From Candidatus Vecturithrix granuli (GTDB taxonomy: Bacteria; Moduliflexota; Moduliflexia; Moduliflexales; Moduliflexaceae), in NCBI GenBank assembly GCA_000739535.1, contig DF820478.1, forward strand, positions 1-64,000: DNA of 64,000 nt, in the 5' to 3' direction. Positions 1-9,956 of the stretch are shown here, one piece after another. Each line of letters opens with the position of its first letter. Position 1 is the stretch's first letter. The translations under genes and the position numbers were made by a program. The notes under the pieces were generated by a model. The model saw nothing but the letters and a program-made list of their open reading frames with translations, made no database searches and was not told where the DNA came from.

Positions 1-94
1 ACCTCATCGCCCTCCTGTCTGTTGAGCAGTGTTCCGGGTACCCATCACTTACAATTTAACCACTACCAAATCACCATTTCGCTCGACATGTTCA

Positions 95-105
95 AAGGAG
101 GAAGA
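95..105 (+). promoter_or_regulatory. Shine-Dalgarno site of transketolase
   Basis: AAAGGAGGAAG lies about 6 bases before the ATG at 111 and fixes the start of the transketolase gene. The first 94 bases of the window show no gene or clear promoter. Confidence 0.7.
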
Positions 106-110
106 TAGGT

Positions 111-2117
111 ATGCTTGATCACAAATACATCGATACACTCTGTATCAATACGATCCGGACGCTCGCCATGGATGGGGTGCAAAAAGCGAATTCCGGTCAT
201 CCTGGCGCACCAATGGGAATGGCCCCAATGGCATATACGTTGTGGACGCGTTTTCTGAAACATAACCCGCACAATCCGCAATGGGCAGACCGTGACCGTT
301 TTGTTCTGTCGGCCGGTCATGCCTCGATGTTGATTTATAGCTTACTTCATTTGACTGGTTACGATCTGTCGCTTGAGGATTTGAAAAATTTTCGTCAATG
401 GGGCAGCAAAACTCCCGGACATCCGGAATATGGGGTCACGCCCGGCGTGGAAACCACCACAGGACCGCTTGGACAGGGATTCTCAATGGCCGTTGGCATG
501 GCGATTGCGGAGCGATTTCTGGCGCAGTATTTCAATCGTCCGGATCATACTATTGTTGATCATTATACCTATGTGATTGCCGGCGACGGAGATTTAATGG
601 AAGGAGTGGCTTCTGAGGCCGCTTCGCTGGCCGGACACCTGAAATTAGGGAAATTGATTTGCTGCTATGATGACAATTCGATTACCATTGAAGGGAAAAC
701 TGATCTGGCCTTTACCGAGGATGTTGCGAAACGTTTTGAAGCGTATGGATGGCATGTTCGGCGAATTGAGCACGGCGACGATCCGCAGATTATCGCTTCG
801 GCTATTGAAGCCGCTCAAAAGGTAACTGACCGGCCCTCGTTAATTTGTATTAAAACGCATATTGCGCACGGCAGCCCTAATAAGCAAGATTCGGCGAGCG
901 CGCATGGCGCTCCCTTAGGCGAGGAAGAAATTAAATTAACCAAACAAGCCCTGGGGTGGTCTTCATCAGAGCCTTTTTTCGTACCTAAAGAAGCGTTGGA
1001 GCAGTTTAGAAAGAGCGTTGAACAAGGGCAGAAATGGGAACAGGAATGGCAGCAACGTTTTGAAGCCTATCACGAGGCTTATCCGGAATTAGCGCAAGAA
1101 TGGGAACAGAGAATGTCAGGAGACTTGCCTGAAGGCTGGGAAGAGGCGTTGCCCGAATTTCCGGTAGATAAACCTATAGCGACCCGTGTTGCTTCAGGCA
1201 AGATTGTCAATGCGATTGCAGAGAAAATTCCGGCTTTACTCGGAGGATCTGCGGATTTAGGCCCCTCGAATAATACAAAGCTTAACGCCTATCCGAGCCT
1301 GAGCAGTCAACAATATGATGGTCGTAACGTCCATTACGGTGTGCGTGAACATGCGATGGGAGCGTTGATGAACGGCATGGCATTGCACGGTGGGATTATT
1401 CCTTACGGCGGAACATTTCTGGTGTTTTCCGATTATGTGCGTCCGGCGGTGCGGCTTTCAGCCCTGATGGAACAGCGGGTGATCTATGTGTTCACTCATG
1501 ACAGCATTGGTCTTGGTGAAGATGGCCCCACGCACCAACCTGTCGAACACCTGGCTTCATTGCGCGTAATTCCGAACTTATGGGTGTTCCGTCCGGCTGA
1601 CGCCACTGAAACTACAATTGCCTGGAAAGTTGCACTGGAACGCAAAGATGGCCCGACGGCTCTGGCTCTGAGCCGACAGAATTTGCCGATCATTGATCGG
1701 AAGCAAGGCCCCTCTGCTGATCTGACGGCCAAAGGCGCGTATATTCTTGCTGAAGCCAGCAAGGCGCAGCCGGATCTGATTGTGCTGGCGACCGGTTCTG
1801 AAGTTAGTCTGGCTGTAAAGGCGCAAAAAGAGTTGGAAGCCAAAGGCGCGGCAACCCGTGTGGTCAGTATGCCCTGCTGGGAATTATTTGATCAACAGCC
1901 GCAGGCATACAAAGATGAGGTATTGCCTCCAGCAATTACGGCGCGTTTGGCGATTGAAGCCGCGTCGCCCTTCGGTTGGCATAAATATGTGGGCGACAAA
2001 GGCGGGATCATCGGCGTTGAAACTTTTGGCGCTTCGGCTCCTGATAAAATTCTGATGGAAAAATATGGTTTCAGCGTTGCCAATGTGGTGGAACAGGCGT
2101 TAAAACTGGTGAAGTAA
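111..2117 (+). CDS. tkt: Transketolase
   Basis: Transfers two-carbon ketol units between sugar phosphates in the cytoplasmic non-oxidative pentose phosphate pathway, with thiamine diphosphate. At 668 residues it is full length (E. coli TktA is about 660). Visible marks are the N-terminal GHPGAPMG segment (about 29-36), the transketolase signature around [11 protein letters not shown] (about 63-73), the ThDP/metal motif GDGDLMEG, and [10 protein letters not shown] opening the pyrimidine-binding domain near residue 380. A strong Shine-Dalgarno precedes the ATG. A hairpin follows 15 bases after the stop. It appears to be transcribed alone. Confidence 0.97.
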   Translation: MLDHKYIDTLCINTIRTLAMDGVQKANSGHPGAPMGMAPMAYTLWTRFLKHNPHNPQWADRDRFVLSAGHASMLIYSLLHLTGYDLSLEDLKNFRQWGSKTPGHPEYGVTPGVETTTGPLGQGFSMAVGMAIAERFLAQYFNRPDHTIVDHYTYVIAGDGDLMEGVASEAASLAGHLKLGKLICCYDDNSITIEGKTDLAFTEDVAKRFEAYGWHVRRIEHGDDPQIIASAIEAAQKVTDRPSLICIKTHIAHGSPNKQDSASAHGAPLGEEEIKLTKQALGWSSSEPFFVPKEALEQFRKSVEQGQKWEQEWQQRFEAYHEAYPELAQEWEQRMSGDLPEGWEEALPEFPVDKPIATRVASGKIVNAIAEKIPALLGGSADLGPSNNTKLNAYPSLSSQQYDGRNVHYGVREHAMGALMNGMALHGGIIPYGGTFLVFSDYVRPAVRLSALMEQRVIYVFTHDSIGLGEDGPTHQPVEHLASLRVIPNLWVFRPADATETTIAWKVALERKDGPTALALSRQNLPIIDRKQGPSADLTAKGAYILAEASKAQPDLIVLATGSEVSLAVKAQKELEAKGAATRVVSMPCWELFDQQPQAYKDEVLPPAITARLAIEAASPFGWHKYVGDKGGIIGVETFGASAPDKILMEKYGFSVANVVEQALKLVK

Positions 2118-2132
2118 TTAACGCCTAAAGTA

Positions 2133-2163
2133 GAAACCGGGTTTTTCTCAAAAACCCGGTTTC
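2133..2163. terminator. GAAACCGGG-family hairpin after tkt
   Basis: Perfect 14-base arms (GAAACCGGGTTTTT and its complement) with a 3-base loop. It probably ends tkt transcription. The same palindrome recurs near 15456, 16898 and, in variant forms, 9544, 30534 and 46861, so it is also a dispersed repeat. Confidence 0.7.
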
Positions 2164-3033
2164 TTGCTCTGTATAGTGATCTTTACGCAAAAGAAATTTC
2201 ATCTGATTGGCGCGCGGGCGCGCATTAAAAAAATCTTTCATCTCTTAGAGGATGTCATCCCCACATTTCAAACCCCGGGCGATCTTGACATCATTCCTCT
2301 CTATCTTGAATACTTGATCACGCTCAATCCTGAAGCCCGCAGTTTTCAATTCTCGGAAGAGGAAATTGAACGGCTCAAGCAATTCAAACAGGTGTTACGC
2401 CAACCATTTTCCCCGGAAGATCGGCGCGATATGGCACAACAGCTTTTGAAATTACGGCACCTGCTGGCCGCTAAAATTCAACAGCCGCTGAAAGAAGGGT
2501 CGCTGATTATTTTAGAACGAGATGTTCCCCGGCCTGAACCGCTTATCTGGCCCGCAGAGGTGCTTGTGGTTTTAGATCATTTGCGCAGTCCCTACAATGT
2601 TGGCGCGATTCTCAGAACCATGGAGTGCGTCGGCCTGCGCCGGGTCATAAGTTTGGGTTATACGCCTCGATTAGATAGTAAACAGGTGAAACGTTCGGCC
2701 ATGGGCTGCGAAGCACTTATACAGGTTGAATATGAACAGGATGGCGTGGCTGCTCTCAAAAGGTTGCAAGCACAAGGCTTTCAGATGTACGCGCTTGAAA
2801 CTATTGTGCCGTCAACCTCGGTATTCGATTTAGCCCTGGTATTGCCATCTCAGGAGACTCCACTTGCCTTAGTCGTCGGGAATGAAGAGTTTGGCGTGGA
2901 CGAATCACTGCTCGGCATGGCCGATCATTTAATTCATATTCCTACATTCGGAACAAAGAATTCACTCAATGTGTCAATTGCGTTTTCTGTCGCCATTTAC
3001 CAATTCTGGGCTGCGATTTTTGGGAAAAAATAA
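2164..3033 (+). CDS. TrmH/SpoU family RNA 2'-O-methyltransferase
   Basis: Probable SAM-dependent ribose methyltransferase acting on rRNA or tRNA. The C-terminal half carries the three SPOUT knot motifs: RSPYNVGAILRT (motif 1, Asn and Arg), ALVVGNEEFGV (motif 2), and TKNSLNVSIAFSVAIYQFW (motif 3). The N-terminal about 120 residues are helical and not recognised. The start is uncertain: the open frame begins with TTG directly after the tkt hairpin, a GTG follows at 2176, and neither has a clear ribosome-binding site. The target nucleotide cannot be told from sequence. Confidence 0.85.
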   Translation: MLCIVIFTQKKFHLIGARARIKKIFHLLEDVIPTFQTPGDLDIIPLYLEYLITLNPEARSFQFSEEEIERLKQFKQVLRQPFSPEDRRDMAQQLLKLRHLLAAKIQQPLKEGSLIILERDVPRPEPLIWPAEVLVVLDHLRSPYNVGAILRTMECVGLRRVISLGYTPRLDSKQVKRSAMGCEALIQVEYEQDGVAALKRLQAQGFQMYALETIVPSTSVFDLALVLPSQETPLALVVGNEEFGVDESLLGMADHLIHIPTFGTKNSLNVSIAFSVAIYQFWAAIFGKK

Positions 3034-3034
3034 C

Positions 3035-3062
3035 TTGACAAAATTTCCCAGGTTTTTATAAG
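3035..3062 (+). promoter_or_regulatory. Sigma-70-type promoter of tRNA-Ala
   Basis: TTGACA at 3035-3040, a 16-base spacer and TATAAG at 3057-3062, placed about 16 bases before the mature tRNA 5' end. Spacing and position fit a housekeeping promoter for the tRNA. Confidence 0.7.
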
Positions 3063-3078
3063 ACTCTTTTCATTCGTT

Positions 3079-3152
3079 GGGCGGGTAGCTCAGCTTGGGA
3101 GAGCATCGGAATCGCACTCCGAAGGCCGCGGGTTCGATCCCCGTCCCGTCCA
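3079..3152 (+). tRNA. tRNA-Ala (anticodon CGC)
   Basis: A full cloverleaf can be folded: acceptor GGGCGGG pairs with CCCGTCC and contains the G3:U70 pair that marks alanine tRNAs; D stem GCTC/GAGC; anticodon stem TCGGA/TCCGA with loop ATCGCAC giving anticodon CGC (reads GCG); T arm with TTCGATC loop. Discriminator is A and the CCA tail is not encoded. It has its own promoter and terminator, so it is an independent unit. Confidence 0.95.
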
Positions 3153-3166
3153 TTCATTGATAGTGC

Positions 3167-3215
3167 CAACGTCGGTTTACACTTCTTAGAAGCGTAAACC
3201 GACGTTGATTTTTTT
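3167..3215 (+). terminator. Intrinsic terminator after tRNA-Ala
   Basis: Fourteen-base perfect arms (3167-3180 and 3194-3207, CAACGTCGGTTTAC and complement) followed by a T run at 3209-3215. It lies 14 bases beyond the tRNA and also faces the end of the convergent TPR gene. Confidence 0.9.
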
Positions 3216-3220
3216 GGTTC

Positions 3221-4342
3221 TTAGTTCTGCGTATGCTGAGCATAGCGTTGCAAGCTTTGTAATGCCTCCTGGTGGGTGGGTTTCACTTTGAGTACATCTT
3301 CCCAATATCCTCTAGCTGTTTCAACGTCTCCTTGTTGTTCATAGACCAGCCCAAGATGATGATACGCGTCAATATTGCGCGGATTAATGTGCAAAGTTTG
3401 TTTGTAAGCGTTTAAGGCACATTCATATAATCCCAGATGAAAATACGCATCCCCCAGGGCGAATTGCGCCTGTTCGTGCAGCGGATCAAATTCCAAACTG
3501 CGTTCAAGCATTTTGACCGCTTTTTCATACTGACCCTGGCGCAACAACCCAATGCCCAATTGATGATGAATTTTTGAGTCCATCGGATTTAATTCAAGGG
3601 CGCGTTGTAATTTCTTAATGCCGGCCTGGACATTATTAGTCTCGTAATCCCGCATGGCATCGTAAAGCAAAATACAGGTTTGAAGTGAAATCGGTCCGGC
3701 CGCGTCGGCTTCACGAATTTCATAGAGCGCGTTCAGAATTTCATCTAAATACCGTCCAGATGCGTTTTCCGCCAGCAGCTCGCGTGCTTTTTCAAAACAG
3801 GCAATCGCACGTTCCAGATCTCCGGTAAGAGCATAGGCGCGCGCCAGTTCGTGAACGGTGCTATATTCTTGTAATCCTGCCTCATCAAGCTGTGTAAGAT
3901 GTTTCATCGCTTTTTCATAATTTCCCAGGTAGGCATGACATAACCCGATACTGACCGCAGACTGTGTTTTGTTGACCAGGGTATCATGGCTATACTTCCG
4001 GGCTTGCTGAAATAATTGAATGGCCGCCTCCCATTCCCCTTTCCATTGCTGCATTTTCCCTTCAATTGTCAGGGCGTTATACAAGACATGTTTGGAAGAC
4101 ACCCGTTTACTCAATATCCGCTCAAATTCACAATTCGTTAATGGATTTTGGCACTTTCCGCACAAAACGCGCTGATGCTCTGCAAAATGGATCTTGACGC
4201 GATTTTTAGTTCCGCAAGACGAGCAAGTGATCAGATCGATCAACAAGGCTCCACAGACCCCACAGCGAATGATCGTATTTTGTGAGAGCGCCGCCGGCAG
4301 TCGATTTTCTCGCCCACAAAGATAACATACAAGCTGTTGCAT
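3221..4342 (-). CDS. Zinc-ribbon and TPR repeat protein
   Basis: 373 residues. The first 65 residues hold four CxxC knuckles (C6/C9, C27/C30, C40/C43, C61/C64), enough for two zinc ribbons. The rest is a run of tetratricopeptide repeats, with typical units such as LGIGLLRQGQYEKAVKML and YHHLGLVYEQQGDVETAR. No signal peptide or membrane segment is seen, so it is probably a cytoplasmic scaffold or assembly protein. The partner is unknown. It converges on the tRNA terminator and is followed upstream by the replication gene holA. Confidence 0.85.
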   Translation of the reverse strand: MQQLVCYLCGRENRLPAALSQNTIIRCGVCGALLIDLITCSSCGTKNRVKIHFAEHQRVLCGKCQNPLTNCEFERILSKRVSSKHVLYNALTIEGKMQQWKGEWEAAIQLFQQARKYSHDTLVNKTQSAVSIGLCHAYLGNYEKAMKHLTQLDEAGLQEYSTVHELARAYALTGDLERAIACFEKARELLAENASGRYLDEILNALYEIREADAAGPISLQTCILLYDAMRDYETNNVQAGIKKLQRALELNPMDSKIHHQLGIGLLRQGQYEKAVKMLERSLEFDPLHEQAQFALGDAYFHLGLYECALNAYKQTLHINPRNIDAYHHLGLVYEQQGDVETARGYWEDVLKVKPTHQEALQSLQRYAQHTQN

Positions 4343-4378
4343 ACGTAAAACCGGAGCAGTTTGTGAATGTTGACGGCT

Positions 4379-4409
4379 GACTTCCCAGGTCTACTCGACT
4401 TCGGAAGTC
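4379..4409. repeat. GACTTCCGAAGTC-family palindrome
   Basis: Imperfect inverted repeat with arms GACTTCC and GGAAGTC between the TPR gene and holA. Related copies are at 6184, 44092 and 61515. Confidence 0.5.
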
Positions 4410-4423
4410 TCAACAATTACAAC

Positions 4424-5437
4424 TTATGTACACAGATCAATCAACAAATCCTCTAACAGAATATTGGGCGAATTTGTGCTTGACTTCAAGGCCAAATCGA
4501 CCTCATATAAACGTTTCAAGCCCTGTTTTAATTTGATCTGCGAAAACCGTTGTACCTGTTTCTGCAAATTTTCTGCCAGCTTTGGAGAAACCCCGATTTT
4601 GTTCGCAATCTGTGTGACTGACAGGGACTTTTGCTCTACCAGGTGAACTTTTGTCTTCCACAAGAGTCGAAACTGTCGGGATAAAAGCGCCAAAATTTTT
4701 AATGGCTCTTCTCCTTCAGTCAGCAATTGACGTAATATTCGCAAGGCATCGACCAGATTCCCGGTACTCACGGCATCGATCATTTCAAAAATATCTCGTT
4801 CGCGCACATTGCCAACCACACGTTCAACTACTGCGGGCGTTAACTCTTTGTCACTGGCATAGGCCACGACTTTTTTCAGTTCATTATCTAATTGTCGTAA
4901 TTCGTTACCCACGACCTCTGACAGATAAGCCGCTGTTTGCAGTGAGATTCTACAGCCATAGAGTTTGGCGCGTGCACTAATCCATTGCGGCAAATCTCGA
5001 TCGAATAATTTCCAGAATTGGACAATTTCTCCGGCTTTTTTCAATACTTGCGCAAATTTTGTGCGACTATCCAATTTTGACCCTGTGAACACCAGACAGG
5101 TTGAAGGATTCGGATGGGAAAGATAAGGGAGCATCTGTTTTTGCGCTTCTGCGGAAAGATCGTCAATATCGGTCACAATAATCAATCGCCATTTACTCAG
5201 AAACGGGATCGTTTGCGCCAGATCTAACACGTCGGCGGCGACCATATCTTTCCCGGCAAATTTATCAACATTAAAATCGGCTGATTCTGGCGGAATTAAG
5301 GTTTGTTTGAGGCGTTCGACACATTCTTCAATCAAAAAGGTTTCCTGCCCCTGAAAAAGGTACACGGGTTTGATCATGCCCTGGTCAAGATGTTTTAACA
5401 ATTCGGCATACGTAATGTATTCTTTGCGTGCTGCCAT
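4424..5437 (-). CDS. holA: DNA polymerase III delta subunit (clamp loader)
   Basis: Delta subunit that opens the beta sliding clamp during loading. 338 residues from the chosen start, the normal HolA length. The N-terminal AAA-like domain shows the family pattern PVYLFQGQETFLIEE; later segments SKWRLIIVTD and CLVFTGSKLDSRTKF and the LRQLDNELKKV region also fit. A longer frame reaches 5482, but its extra 15 residues come from repeat sequence, so MAARKEYITYAELL at 5437 is preferred. It is the last gene of leuS-lptE-holA, an order conserved in E. coli. Confidence 0.92.
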   Translation of the reverse strand: MAARKEYITYAELLKHLDQGMIKPVYLFQGQETFLIEECVERLKQTLIPPESADFNVDKFAGKDMVAADVLDLAQTIPFLSKWRLIIVTDIDDLSAEAQKQMLPYLSHPNPSTCLVFTGSKLDSRTKFAQVLKKAGEIVQFWKLFDRDLPQWISARAKLYGCRISLQTAAYLSEVVGNELRQLDNELKKVVAYASDKELTPAVVERVVGNVRERDIFEMIDAVSTGNLVDALRILRQLLTEGEEPLKILALLSRQFRLLWKTKVHLVEQKSLSVTQIANKIGVSPKLAENLQKQVQRFSQIKLKQGLKRLYEVDLALKSSTNSPNILLEDLLIDLCT

Positions 5438-5454
5438 GATATTGGCAAAGGCCA

Positions 5455-5579
5455 AGGGTAGAAGGCAAGGAGCGCAAGGCAAAAGGCAATGGGCAAAGAG
5501 CGAGAAACAAAGGACGAAAAACCTTTCGCCTTTTGCCTTTCAACCTTTGCCTTTTCCCTTTCGCCTCTCGCCCTTCGCC
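5455..5579. repeat. Purine/pyrimidine palindromic repeat between lptE and holA
   Basis: About 60 bases of AAGGCAAAAGG-like purine units followed by about 60 bases of the matching CCTTTTGCC-like pyrimidine units, forming a long imperfect hairpin. It fills the whole gap between two co-directional genes. A related stretch sharing CTTTCGCCTTTTGCC lies inside the kinase gene near 34487-34502. Confidence 0.7.
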
Positions 5580-6101
5580 TTAGAATCCCTCGGTTGATAA
5601 GGTTCGAATTCTTTGCGCCAGTTCCTCAGCTAATTCACGCAAAGCTCTTTCTTCGTTTTCTGTTTCCTGGGTAATATTCACTAAGGGGCCGCCGTCAAAA
5701 TCCTGATCTTCAACCAGCCCCTGAGTTTGCCAGAGGATTTCGCCATTGACCATATCTGTTAATTCAATGTCAACCGTGACATATAATTTATAACTTGCGA
5801 CTTCATTGTTTTCATCATAGGAAGCCACAGTATTGGCGCTATAACCCTTGATCGTGCCTTTTAAGACGGCATCGGCATTTCCTTCGGAGACCAGACGCAC
5901 TTTGCCGCCTTTGACAAATTGTTCGATCACCTGTTGCGTGATGACTTCTTCCACACCCTCTTCCGGTGTCTTATTCACAAATATGGGGATCGCAATGGTT
6001 TTAATATGGTCTGGTAAATTTCCCTGTCCAACCAATCCATATCCACAGCCTGAAATGAGCAAGAGGATCACGCTAAAAATCATCAGGTTTTTTACTGTCA
6101 T
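5580..6101 (-). CDS. lptE: LPS-assembly lipoprotein LptE
   Basis: 173 residues from MTVKNLMIF. A lipoprotein signal peptide ends in the lipobox LISGC, giving an outer-membrane lipoprotein; the following GYGLVGQGNLPDHIKTIAIP is the typical LptE opening. LptE plugs the LptD barrel that exports lipopolysaccharide. The upstream ATG at 6146 would put 15 unneeded residues before the signal peptide. Gene order leuS-lptE-holA supports the call strongly, because sequence alone is weakly conserved. Confidence 0.88.
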   Translation of the reverse strand: MTVKNLMIFSVILLLISGCGYGLVGQGNLPDHIKTIAIPIFVNKTPEEGVEEVITQQVIEQFVKGGKVRLVSEGNADAVLKGTIKGYSANTVASYDENNEVASYKLYVTVDIELTDMVNGEILWQTQGLVEDQDFDGGPLVNITQETENEERALRELAEELAQRIRTLSTEGF

Positions 6102-6183
6102 TGGGTAAAATGAAGAATGCAACAGCAAAATATTTTTCTGGAACATGTCTTGCTATTGCACCTTTTCAATCGAATAGGTTTGA

Positions 6184-6215
6184 GACTTCCGAAATCTGGC
6201 AGACTTCGAAAGTCT
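6184..6215. repeat. GACTTCCGAAGTC-family palindrome between leuS and lptE
   Basis: GACTTCCGAAATCTGG followed by CAGACTTCGAAAGTC form a hairpin in the 119-base gap between leuS and lptE. The element lies inside a presumed operon. Confidence 0.55.
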
Positions 6216-6220
6216 GGCGT

Positions 6221-8716
6221 TTACACAACGATATTCACCAATTTTTTCGGCACCACAACAACTTTGCGCAGAGGCTTGCCTTCGATATAGGCTTTGATAC
6301 GTTCGTCAGCCAGGGCTTGCTGCTTGATCACATCATCAGAGGCGTCTGCTGAAATCGTTATGCGACTGCGTACCTTGCCATTCACCTGCACCACAATCAG
6401 AATTTCTTCAGCCTTTGCGGCTTCTTGATCATACTGTAACCAGGGTTCATTAAACACGCTGGATGTATGCCCTAACGTTTCCCACAATTCTTCAGTAATA
6501 TGGGGCACGAATGGCGCTAAGAGCACAATCGTGGATTCAATCGCTTCGCGCAAGGCCCGCACTGCCACTTCCCGATCTTCCGAACCTTCATGTGGTAATT
6601 CAAACGCATACATGGCATTGACCAATTCCATGATCGTACTAATTGCAGTATTGAAATGGAAACGGCCATCCAAATCTTCTGTGACTTTTTGAATCGTACT
6701 ATGCGTCATGCGGCGCAGATTTTTGACGGCGGTCGGTAAAGTAGGCTGTTCAACTGTTCCTGTTTTCTGGCCTTGAATATCCGGGAGCACGTTATATACC
6801 AGACGCCACAGACGATTCAAAAATCGAAAACTTCCTTCAGCGGCTTGATCGCTCCAATCCAGGTCTTTTTCCGGCGGAGCCGCAAACAGGATAAACAAAC
6901 GGGTGGCATCGGCCCCGAATTTTTCCATCTGAGAATCCGGGTCAACGACATTCCCAAAAGATTTTGACATCTTGCGCCCATCTTTGATCACCATGCCCTG
7001 CGTCAACAGATTATCAAAGGGTTCATCAAAGTCCACGATTCCCAAATCGCGCAGTACTTTTGTGAAAAATCGGGAGTAGAGCAGGTGTAAAATCGCATGT
7101 TCAATGCCGCCGATATATTGATTGACGGTCATCCAGTATTGGACGGCTTCCTTCTCCAGAGGCCCTTCATCATAATGCGGGCAGGCATAACGCATGTAAT
7201 ACCAGGAAGAATCCACAAAGGTGTCCATTGTGTCGGTTTCGCGTCTGGCAGCTTTGCCGCACCTGGGGCACCTGACATTCACAAATTCGGGAATGTGCGA
7301 CAAGGGATTGCCGCCTACTGCTGAAAATTCGATATCTTCAGGCAGAATCACCGGTAAATCCTCGTAAGGCACGGGAACGCTGCCGCAGTCATCGCAATGA
7401 ATGATCGGAATCGGGTTGCCCCAGTAGCGCTGGCGAGAAATGCCCCAATCGCGCAAGCGATAATTGATCGTTGCTTTTCCGATACCCTGGTCAGCCAGAT
7501 ATTCGGTGATTTTCTGGATGGCTTCACGATTCTTCATCCCGTCAAAACGTCCGGAATTGACCAGCACACCGTCCTCAATGTATGCTTGCGTCATAGTATC
7601 AACGGAAAGTTTCGTATCCGGCGGCTGAATCACCACGCGCAGCGGGAGCTGATATTTCTGCGCAAATTCAAAGTCCCGCTGATCATGCGTGGGCACTGCC
7701 ATAATCGCGCCAGTGCCATATTCCATAAGCACAAAATTGGCGACCCAGATCGGAATCTGTTCCTGTGTCAACGGATTGATCGCGTATTTGCCGGTAAACA
7801 CACCCTCTTTTTCTGTGGCCTCGTCGGTTCGAACCGCTTTTTCCTGCAATCCGATGCGATTCACAAAGTCCAGCACCGCTTTTTCCTGCGGCGTCCCGGC
7901 CGATAAACTCCGCGCCATCGGATGTTCAGGAGCGAGCACCATAAACGTTGCGCCATATAAGGTATCCGGGCGAGTCGTAAAAATCTCAATGTTCTCGCTG
8001 CCGTCGGCTAACGGGAAAAGCACCGAGGTGCCATAACTCTTTCCGATCCAGTTCTTTTGCATGGTCAACACCCGTTCCGGCCAACCTGGCAGTTTATCAC
8101 AGAACTCTAACAATTCTTCCGCATAGTCAGTCACGCGAAAGTGCCATTGTTCCAGTTCCCGCTGTCCGATAGACGTGTGTCCGCGCCAGCACTTATCCCC
8201 TTCAATCTGCTCATTAGCCAGAGAGGTATTACACTCATCGCACCAGTTGACAATTGACTTCTTTTTATACACCAGCCCTTTTTCATACATTTTCAGGAAC
8301 AACCATTGTTCCCATTTGTAGTAGAGTTGATCGCAGGTTGCCAGTTCCCGATCCCAATCATAGCTGAATCCGAGGCGCTGCAAGCGTTCGCGCATATTCT
8401 CAATGTTACTGCGCGTCCATCGCGCCGGATGGCTTTTGTTTTTAATGGCCGCATTTTCTGCGGGCAAACCAAAAGCATCCCAGCCCATCGGGTGCAGCAC
8501 GTTATAGCCTTGCATCACTTTAAAACGTGCAATGACATCGCCGATCGAATAATTGCGCACGTGTCCCATGTGAATTCTGCCGGATGGATAGGGAAACATT
8601 TCCAGAATATAGAGTTTCTTCTTGCTGTGGTCAACCTCAACTTTATACTGCTTGCGCTCCTCCCAGCGCTGCTGCCATTTCTTTTCAATTTCTGTGAAAT
8701 TATACTGCTGTTCCAT
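6221..8716 (-). CDS. leuS: Leucyl-tRNA synthetase
   Basis: Class I synthetase that charges tRNA-Leu. 831 residues, close to the usual 820-870. HIGH-type motif is HMGH at 49-52, and the KMSKS motif ([10 protein letters not shown]) lies near residue 580. The editing domain is present between them ([12 protein letters not shown] and [12 protein letters not shown]). The tRNA-binding C-terminus includes [16 protein letters not shown] precedes the ATG. It is first in the leuS-lptE-holA group on the minus strand. Confidence 0.97.
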   Translation of the reverse strand: MEQQYNFTEIEKKWQQRWEERKQYKVEVDHSKKKLYILEMFPYPSGRIHMGHVRNYSIGDVIARFKVMQGYNVLHPMGWDAFGLPAENAAIKNKSHPARWTRSNIENMRERLQRLGFSYDWDRELATCDQLYYKWEQWLFLKMYEKGLVYKKKSIVNWCDECNTSLANEQIEGDKCWRGHTSIGQRELEQWHFRVTDYAEELLEFCDKLPGWPERVLTMQKNWIGKSYGTSVLFPLADGSENIEIFTTRPDTLYGATFMVLAPEHPMARSLSAGTPQEKAVLDFVNRIGLQEKAVRTDEATEKEGVFTGKYAINPLTQEQIPIWVANFVLMEYGTGAIMAVPTHDQRDFEFAQKYQLPLRVVIQPPDTKLSVDTMTQAYIEDGVLVNSGRFDGMKNREAIQKITEYLADQGIGKATINYRLRDWGISRQRYWGNPIPIIHCDDCGSVPVPYEDLPVILPEDIEFSAVGGNPLSHIPEFVNVRCPRCGKAARRETDTMDTFVDSSWYYMRYACPHYDEGPLEKEAVQYWMTVNQYIGGIEHAILHLLYSRFFTKVLRDLGIVDFDEPFDNLLTQGMVIKDGRKMSKSFGNVVDPDSQMEKFGADATRLFILFAAPPEKDLDWSDQAAEGSFRFLNRLWRLVYNVLPDIQGQKTGTVEQPTLPTAVKNLRRMTHSTIQKVTEDLDGRFHFNTAISTIMELVNAMYAFELPHEGSEDREVAVRALREAIESTIVLLAPFVPHITEELWETLGHTSSVFNEPWLQYDQEAAKAEEILIVVQVNGKVRSRITISADASDDVIKQQALADERIKAYIEGKPLRKVVVVPKKLVNIVV

Positions 8717-8731
8717 TGCTGCTCCATCTTT

Positions 8732-9466
8732 TCAGTGTGTTAATGTGTTAGTATGTTGATGTTTCAGTGTTTGTGTTCGCGCTTCCAGTAATCCCAACTC
8801 GCAGATAACATCTAAAACTGGCGGAAGCGGCGTCTGCCAGAGCCATTCGATTTTCAGCCAGAAGTCGAGAAGCACGGCGGCGTGATACGCGCCTTTATTG
8901 CCGGCAAACGCCGTAATATAGCGATCTTCCTCGCCCAATTGGTAACATTCTGCCCATTGTCGTAGCGGATCGATTAACCAATATTCCGGAACATACGCTG
9001 CTTCATATTCCACGAATTTCTTGCCGCGATCCTGTTCAACGCTATCCAGCGACACGATCTCAATAATTAAATCTGCTGGCCCGTCCAAATAGGTAGTTTT
9101 AAGGCGATCCAGATGTTCATGGCTCACAAAGAGCAGGTCCGGCTTTCGTCTGGAATGTTTCAGTTTCATTTGAAAGGGGGCAAAATAGATCGTCCCTAAC
9201 GCATGAGTTTCGGTATAGATTCTCAAGATCGATGCCAAAAACCCTGCTAAATCTTGATGGGTACGAGAAGCCGGTAAACGCCTGACCATCTTTTCATTCA
9301 CCCATTCGGAAAGCGTGTCTTCATCAGTCCATTCCAGGAAATCTTCAGACGCGTTGTCTAATTGCGGCTTGTCCGGCGCTGCTGCTTCCAACAGCGTTGT
9401 CAATCCCTGTCTGAGTGTCGGATCTTGCTCAATTTTGCGCAAAAAATCCTGAATATCCACTGCCAT
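8732..9466 (-). CDS. Uma2-family (DUF820) putative endonuclease
   Basis: 244 residues from MAVDIQDF, chosen because GGAGG lies about 12 bases upstream. The core shows the Uma2 restriction-fold pattern: KPDLLFVSHEHL followed by GPADLIIEIVSLDS and KKFVEYEAAYVPEYWLID, with acidic and lysine residues where PD-(D/E)XK enzymes bind metal. The family is abundant in cyanobacteria and other large genomes. Its biological role is unknown. The C-terminal tail after the domain is threonine-rich and ends in repeat-like ACACTG sequence. Confidence 0.8.
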   Translation of the reverse strand: MAVDIQDFLRKIEQDPTLRQGLTTLLEAAAPDKPQLDNASEDFLEWTDEDTLSEWVNEKMVRRLPASRTHQDLAGFLASILRIYTETHALGTIYFAPFQMKLKHSRRKPDLLFVSHEHLDRLKTTYLDGPADLIIEIVSLDSVEQDRGKKFVEYEAAYVPEYWLIDPLRQWAECYQLGEEDRYITAFAGNKGAYHAAVLLDFWLKIEWLWQTPLPPVLDVICELGLLEARTQTLKHQHTNTLTH

Positions 9467-9543
9467 AATATTTTTTGCCTCCGCAAACAATCCTGTGATG
9501 CGAGTAAATTTTATATATAGATTTTCAGAAATTTATGTGCAGG

Positions 9544-9578
9544 AAAAAACCGAGTTTTTTCAAAAAATTCGGTTTTTT
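9544..9578. repeat. ACCGAGTTTT hairpin (variant of the ACCGGG family)
   Basis: Arms of 17 bases around one central base. It sits between divergent genes, so it ends neither of them. This indicates that the hairpin family is not only a terminator. Confidence 0.6.
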
Positions 9579-9644
9579 TGTATGCAGTGCTCTTTCTGAA
9601 ATACTCTAAATTTTTGTAGAAATTTCTCTTGTGTTTTCCAGGAT

Positions 9645-9956
9645 GTGTCAAGCAAAAAGATGAAGAAAGACAAAATTAAGTTGTTTTGGGAATGGAACGA
9701 AGCGGATTTCACGAAACAGAGAGCGTTTCGGGAATTTCAGGCCTCATTTCTGAAACAATTTACAACCTTGAACATTGAGTATAAAAAACATGGTGACAAA
9801 ACAGGTGCTCGATCAGGCAAAGGCCTATCTCTGTTGGGATACCTTTCCGGATCTCACCATCAAACTCATTCCGTTAGAACAGCCAGTGGCTTTTTACACG
9901 CCGCCTTCAGCCAATATGCACACGATTGTGCTCTTTTATCCGGTTCCCTGCGATGA
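9645..9956 (+). other. Possible displaced 5' part of the HExxH gene
   Basis: A GTG-started frame gives a lysine-rich helical segment (KKMKKDKIKLFWEWNEADF, about 49 residues) that ends at an A6 run at 9783-9788; beyond this the frame looks random, while the neighbouring frame continues as a metallopeptidase-like protein. This may be the N-terminus of that protein separated by a frameshift. The alternative is a chance open frame. Confidence 0.3.
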
